NCBI GenBank assembly: GCA_963676635.1
Contig: OY781105.1
Location: 682,001-746,000 of the forward strand
From: GCA-002708315 sp963676635
Lineage (GTDB): Bacteria; Bacteroidota; Bacteroidia; Bacteroidales; F082
Direction of reading: 5' to 3'
Length of the DNA stretch: 64,000 nt
Numbering within the stretch: the stretch's first letter is position 1; every line of letters starts with the position of its first letter. Shown one piece after another: positions 61,069 through 64,000 of the stretch. Below the pieces are notes generated by a model that made no database searches, was not told the origin of the DNA, and was given only the letters and a program-made list of their open reading frames with translations. Both the position numbers and the translations under genes were made by a program.

Positions 61069-62109
61069 ATGAATAATAGCATAAACACAAATATTGAGTC
61101 AATCGTTCTTCATAAAGTAGGTAACAAGCACCATGAAGAACCCATTGTTTTTTCAGATACGGCACTGGAAGTTGATGATGAACTCAATGAGGTTCTGTCA
61201 ATATATTTCCAGTCTCATTTTAAATCTGATGAACAATACCGTTTCTTTCATGATTCAGAGTTGGAATTAAATGAAACCTATCACTATGTGTCTGCTATCT
61301 TCAACAACCCGGAATCAATTATCGATCAGTCGAAAAACCTTGCAAAACATCTTTACAATCATAGCATTCACCCTAATATCAATGGGGGCGAATTTTATGT
61401 TGTTTATTTTAAAGACAATTTCGCTGGTGTAAATGCTAATGAAGCTATAGGTCTCTTTAAAACGGAGAATAAGGATATTTTTCTTGAGACAGACTACCAT
61501 AGTGATCATTTTGAAATAAGTACCAGAGAGGGGATAAATATCAATAAGCTTGACAAGGGCTGTATTATATACAATAATAGTAAAACTGAAGGTTATATCC
61601 TGTCTATTGTTGACAATATTAACAAAGAGAAGGAAGCGCGTTACTGGCGTGATGATTTTCTTGGTGTGGTTACTCTTAAAAATGATTTTCAGCAAACTAA
61701 CCAATTCATGGGTATTACCAAACAGTTTCTTACTAAACAACTACCCGAAGAGTATGAGGTTAATAAAACCGACCAGATTGAACTAATGAATAAAACCATG
61801 GACTTTTTTAAAAACAATGAAACATTTGAAAAAGAGAAGTTTGAGAATGAGGTCTTTCATGACAAAGCCCTTATTGAATCGTTTAAAGTTTTTGACAATT
61901 CCTATAAAGAAAAAAATGAAATTGATATTTCTGATAACTTCGATATATCTACACAAGCTGTTAAAAAACAATCAAGAGTATATAAGTCAGTGCTAAAGCT
62001 CGATAAGAACTTTCATATTTATATACATGGGGATAAAGATCTCATAGAACAAGGTATCGATGAAAATGGCAAAAAATTTTATAAAATATACTATGAAAAT
62101 GAATCCTAA
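61069..62109 (+). CDS. Nucleoid-associated protein (NdpA/YejK-like)
   Basis: The start at 61069 (MNNSINTNIESIVLHKVG) is chosen over 61039, whose extension is a hydrophobic run from the AT-rich leader. It has 346 residues and matches the 37-kDa nucleoid-associated family over its length: IESIVLHKVGNK, HLYNHSIHPNINGGEFYVVYF, IGLFKTENKDIFLE, ARYWRDDFLGV and a C-terminal RxYKSVLKLDKNFHIYIHG. It is a DNA-binding cytosolic protein whose role is not established. Its 3' end nearly meets the convergent amidohydrolase gene (6 bases). Confidence 0.9.
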   Translation: MNNSINTNIESIVLHKVGNKHHEEPIVFSDTALEVDDELNEVLSIYFQSHFKSDEQYRFFHDSELELNETYHYVSAIFNNPESIIDQSKNLAKHLYNHSIHPNINGGEFYVVYFKDNFAGVNANEAIGLFKTENKDIFLETDYHSDHFEISTREGININKLDKGCIIYNNSKTEGYILSIVDNINKEKEARYWRDDFLGVVTLKNDFQQTNQFMGITKQFLTKQLPEEYEVNKTDQIELMNKTMDFFKNNETFEKEKFENEVFHDKALIESFKVFDNSYKEKNEIDISDNFDISTQAVKKQSRVYKSVLKLDKNFHIYIHGDKDLIEQGIDENGKKFYKIYYENES

Positions 62110-62115
62110 TGTCAC

Positions 62116-63765
62116 TCACCTTTCACACATCACTTCAACTCCATCAACATAAGTGGCAATAACACCAGATTCAGGTATTTCAGCCTCATCACATTCCATA
62201 ATATCCTTATCCAAAATAACTATATCTGCAGCTTTGCCTGGTTCCAGGCTACCTCTGTTACTCTCATCAAAGCTACCCATAGCAGGCCATATTGTTATAG
62301 ACCTAAGAGCGTCCTCCCTGCTAATGGCATTCTCCATCTGAAAACCTGCATCAGGCGATCCTGCTAAATCTTTTCGCGCTACAGCAGCATAAAATGTATA
62401 TAATGGTGAGATATTTTCAATGGGGAAATCAGTACCATTTATTAGCCATCTGTTTTCATCTAGGAGCTCTTGATAAGCATAAGCAGACTTAATGCGCTCA
62501 TCTCCTATCCTATCACCTGCCCAGTACATATCCGAAGTGCAATGTGTCGACTGTACAGAAGGGATAATAGAATAGTCACCAAAACAATGAAAATCATCTG
62601 GATTAACAATCTGTGCATGTTCAATCCTCCACCGTCTGTCATTCTTACCGCCAAGGATATCAGAATATACCTTTAACATAAGCCTGTTACCCGAATCACC
62701 AATGGCATGGGTATTAACCTGAAATCCTGCATCATAAGCCATGCGGCAGATGCTATCGTAATACTCCCTGGGATACAACTGCAGTCCGCGTACCTCCGGT
62801 GCATCGCTGTATGGCTCCAGCAATAAAGCGCCTCTGCTGCCCAAAGCACCATCGGCATACAGCTTAACAGAGCTTACTGTTAGCTTCCCGTTTCTGATGG
62901 GGGCTTTGGAGAGGAAATAGTCCAGACTTTCCGGATCAGGACTTACCATTGCATATACCTTTATGTTAATATCACCAGATTTCTGTAGACTATCGATCAG
63001 TAATATATCCTCCTTTTGTAGTCCGGCATCAGTAACTGTTGTCAAACCACAAGCAAAACAATTCTCCTGAGCCTTCTTCAGTGCAAGGATTTTATCGGCC
63101 GTTGTTGTTTCGGGCACCTTCTCTCTAACAATATCAATAGCATTATCAATAAGAACACCAGAAGGTTCTCCGTTTTTCATCACCACTTCTCCGCCATCCA
63201 CAACAGTGTTTAAATCAATTCCTGCAATCTCCAAAGCTTTTGAGTTCACAATAACAGCATGTCCGTCAATTCTTGTGAGCATAACAGGAATATCAGGGAA
63301 AAGAACATCCAGTTTTTCTTTATCAGGAAACTCCTTTACCTGCCAGTCATTCTGATCCCAGCCTCTTCCCAGCACCCACTCTGTGGGATACCTTTCAGCA
63401 TGCTCTTTAACACGCTCACAAACATCATCAAAGGATACAGTCCCGTTAAGATCAGCATAACGCAGACTCATAATGCCGTATCCCATAAAATGACTGTGAC
63501 CGTCGTTAAACCCTGGATATACATACTTGCCGAATGCATCAACAATTTTGTCCGACGAATATTTCCCTTCAATATCGCTGGTGCTTCCAACAGCAACTAT
63601 CTTGCCATCAGCAACAGCAATTGCTTCAACAATATCGAAATTATCATTAACAGTGTATATTTTTGCATTTTTTATTATCAGATCAATATTCTCTTTTCTA
63701 TTCATATTACAAGAAGCTATTATTAAGGTAATACCCGCAAGGAGTAGTATTTTAGTTGTTTTCAT
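62116..63765 (-). CDS. Amidohydrolase family lipoprotein (YtcJ-like)
   Basis: A 549-residue exported metal-dependent hydrolase. It has a lipoprotein signal (LIIASC, Cys near 19). The YtcJ-like fold shows NDGHSHFMGYG (metal His pair), then the NTHAIGDSGNR and RRWRIEHAQIV histidines. The C-terminal return to the small beta-domain is GSLEPGKAADIVILDKDI. Family members hydrolyse N-formyl or amide bonds in small molecules or peptides; the substrate is unknown. It follows the ABC ATPase by 9 bases. Confidence 0.88.
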   Translation of the reverse strand: MKTTKILLLAGITLIIASCNMNRKENIDLIIKNAKIYTVNDNFDIVEAIAVADGKIVAVGSTSDIEGKYSSDKIVDAFGKYVYPGFNDGHSHFMGYGIMSLRYADLNGTVSFDDVCERVKEHAERYPTEWVLGRGWDQNDWQVKEFPDKEKLDVLFPDIPVMLTRIDGHAVIVNSKALEIAGIDLNTVVDGGEVVMKNGEPSGVLIDNAIDIVREKVPETTTADKILALKKAQENCFACGLTTVTDAGLQKEDILLIDSLQKSGDINIKVYAMVSPDPESLDYFLSKAPIRNGKLTVSSVKLYADGALGSRGALLLEPYSDAPEVRGLQLYPREYYDSICRMAYDAGFQVNTHAIGDSGNRLMLKVYSDILGGKNDRRWRIEHAQIVNPDDFHCFGDYSIIPSVQSTHCTSDMYWAGDRIGDERIKSAYAYQELLDENRWLINGTDFPIENISPLYTFYAAVARKDLAGSPDAGFQMENAISREDALRSITIWPAMGSFDESNRGSLEPGKAADIVILDKDIMECDEAEIPESGVIATYVDGVEVMCER

Positions 63766-63774
63766 ATTACAAAA

Positions 63775-64000
63775 TTAATTTTTCGTACTTTCAAACCTCA
63801 AAGTAGTAGTATTAAAAGCTATTCCCGCTCGATCAAATAGTCTGTTAATGGCACCTGATTTAACAAGTTCATCAGGCTTACCTGTTATAAACTCATCATT
63901 GTTACCAAGAAGCCAAATATAATGAGCAGAGTTAAGAGCAAGTTCAGTATCATGAGTAGTCATAATCACAGACTTTCCCATTTCAGAAACCATTTTATTA
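63775..64000 (-). CDS. ABC transporter ATP-binding protein, C-terminal part (starts beyond the window)
   Basis: Only the last roughly 75 codons are here. VIMTTHDTELALNSAHYIWLL contains the H-loop His, and GKPDELVKSGAINRLFD is a typical end of FecE/BtuD-like iron-siderophore/cobalamin importers. The open frame continues through the window edge, so the ATG at 63993 is internal. It probably heads the operon that ends with the amidohydrolase. Confidence 0.8.
   Translation of the reverse strand, partial: NKMVSEMGKSVIMTTHDTELALNSAHYIWLLGNNDEFITGKPDELVKSGAINRLFDRAGIAFNTTTLRFESTKN

Overview
The window is a chromosomal segment of a low-GC member of the Bacteroidota, probably Bacteroidales/Marinilabiliales-like. 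Four things suggest this: proteins with type IX secretion C-terminal sorting domains (types A and B), Bacteroidota -7 promoter elements (TAnnTTTG) in front of housekeeping genes, many CxxC-poor lipoproteins, and almost no Shine-Dalgarno sequences. Both ends cut genes: a sugar transferase on the left and an ABC transporter ATPase on the right.

Layout. 1-6.6 kb: sugar transferase, an M48 protease / membrane VWA-like protein / fabG minus-strand group, and a secreted C1 cysteine protease. 6.8-8.0 kb: first copy of an IS110-family element. 8-15.3 kb: repeat-rich spacer, tRNA-Arg(ACG), a large multi-PAS hybrid histidine kinase, a small lipoprotein and a GT4 glycosyltransferase. 15.5-17.2 kb: tandemly duplicated, identically broken GxxExxY genes followed by a broken hsdM. 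17.4-20.9 kb: a giant type-B T9SS protein. 21.2-22.5 kb: second, near-identical IS110 copy. 22.5-28.3 kb: an almost gene-free, AT-rich tract full of inverted repeats, helically phased 11/22-bp arrays and two paralogous multi-hairpin elements. 28.3-37.6 kb: a compact five-gene defence operon, hsdM - RloC/PrrC-like anticodon nuclease - hsdS - proteasome-like (Ntn-hydrolase-like) protein - hsdR. 37.6-42 kb: single genes separated by attC-like palindromes (a PD-(D/E)xK nuclease, a TPR fragment, and a lipoprotein cut in two by an IS982 element with a clean 8-bp target duplication). 42-64 kb: mostly ordinary chromosome: T9SS leucine-rich proteins, a TPMT-like methyltransferase, a PepC / SUI1 / lipid kinase / lipoprotein operon, an M23 peptidase, guaA, a cation-chloride cotransporter-like permease, typA, a hydrolase, a CDF transporter, an NdpA-like nucleoid protein and an amidohydrolase.

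How the parts work together. The defence operon joins restriction-modification to a suicide tRNase. RloC/PrrC enzymes are known to be linked to type I systems and to act when restriction fails. The extra gene between hsdS and hsdR starts like a processed HslV/20S beta subunit (Met-Thr, an Asp near 20, a Lys near 35, a KLF..FAG core). If it is a real peptidase, it would be an unreported component of this kind of island. Direct repeats of about 72 bp lie on both sides of this block. The IS110 copies sit beside related dispersed repeats, as expected of RNA-guided insertion, and have a long 5' leader where a bridge RNA would be encoded. The intergenic DNA shows an unusual recurring design: short self-complementary words repeated every 11 or 22 bp, with a different word at each locus.
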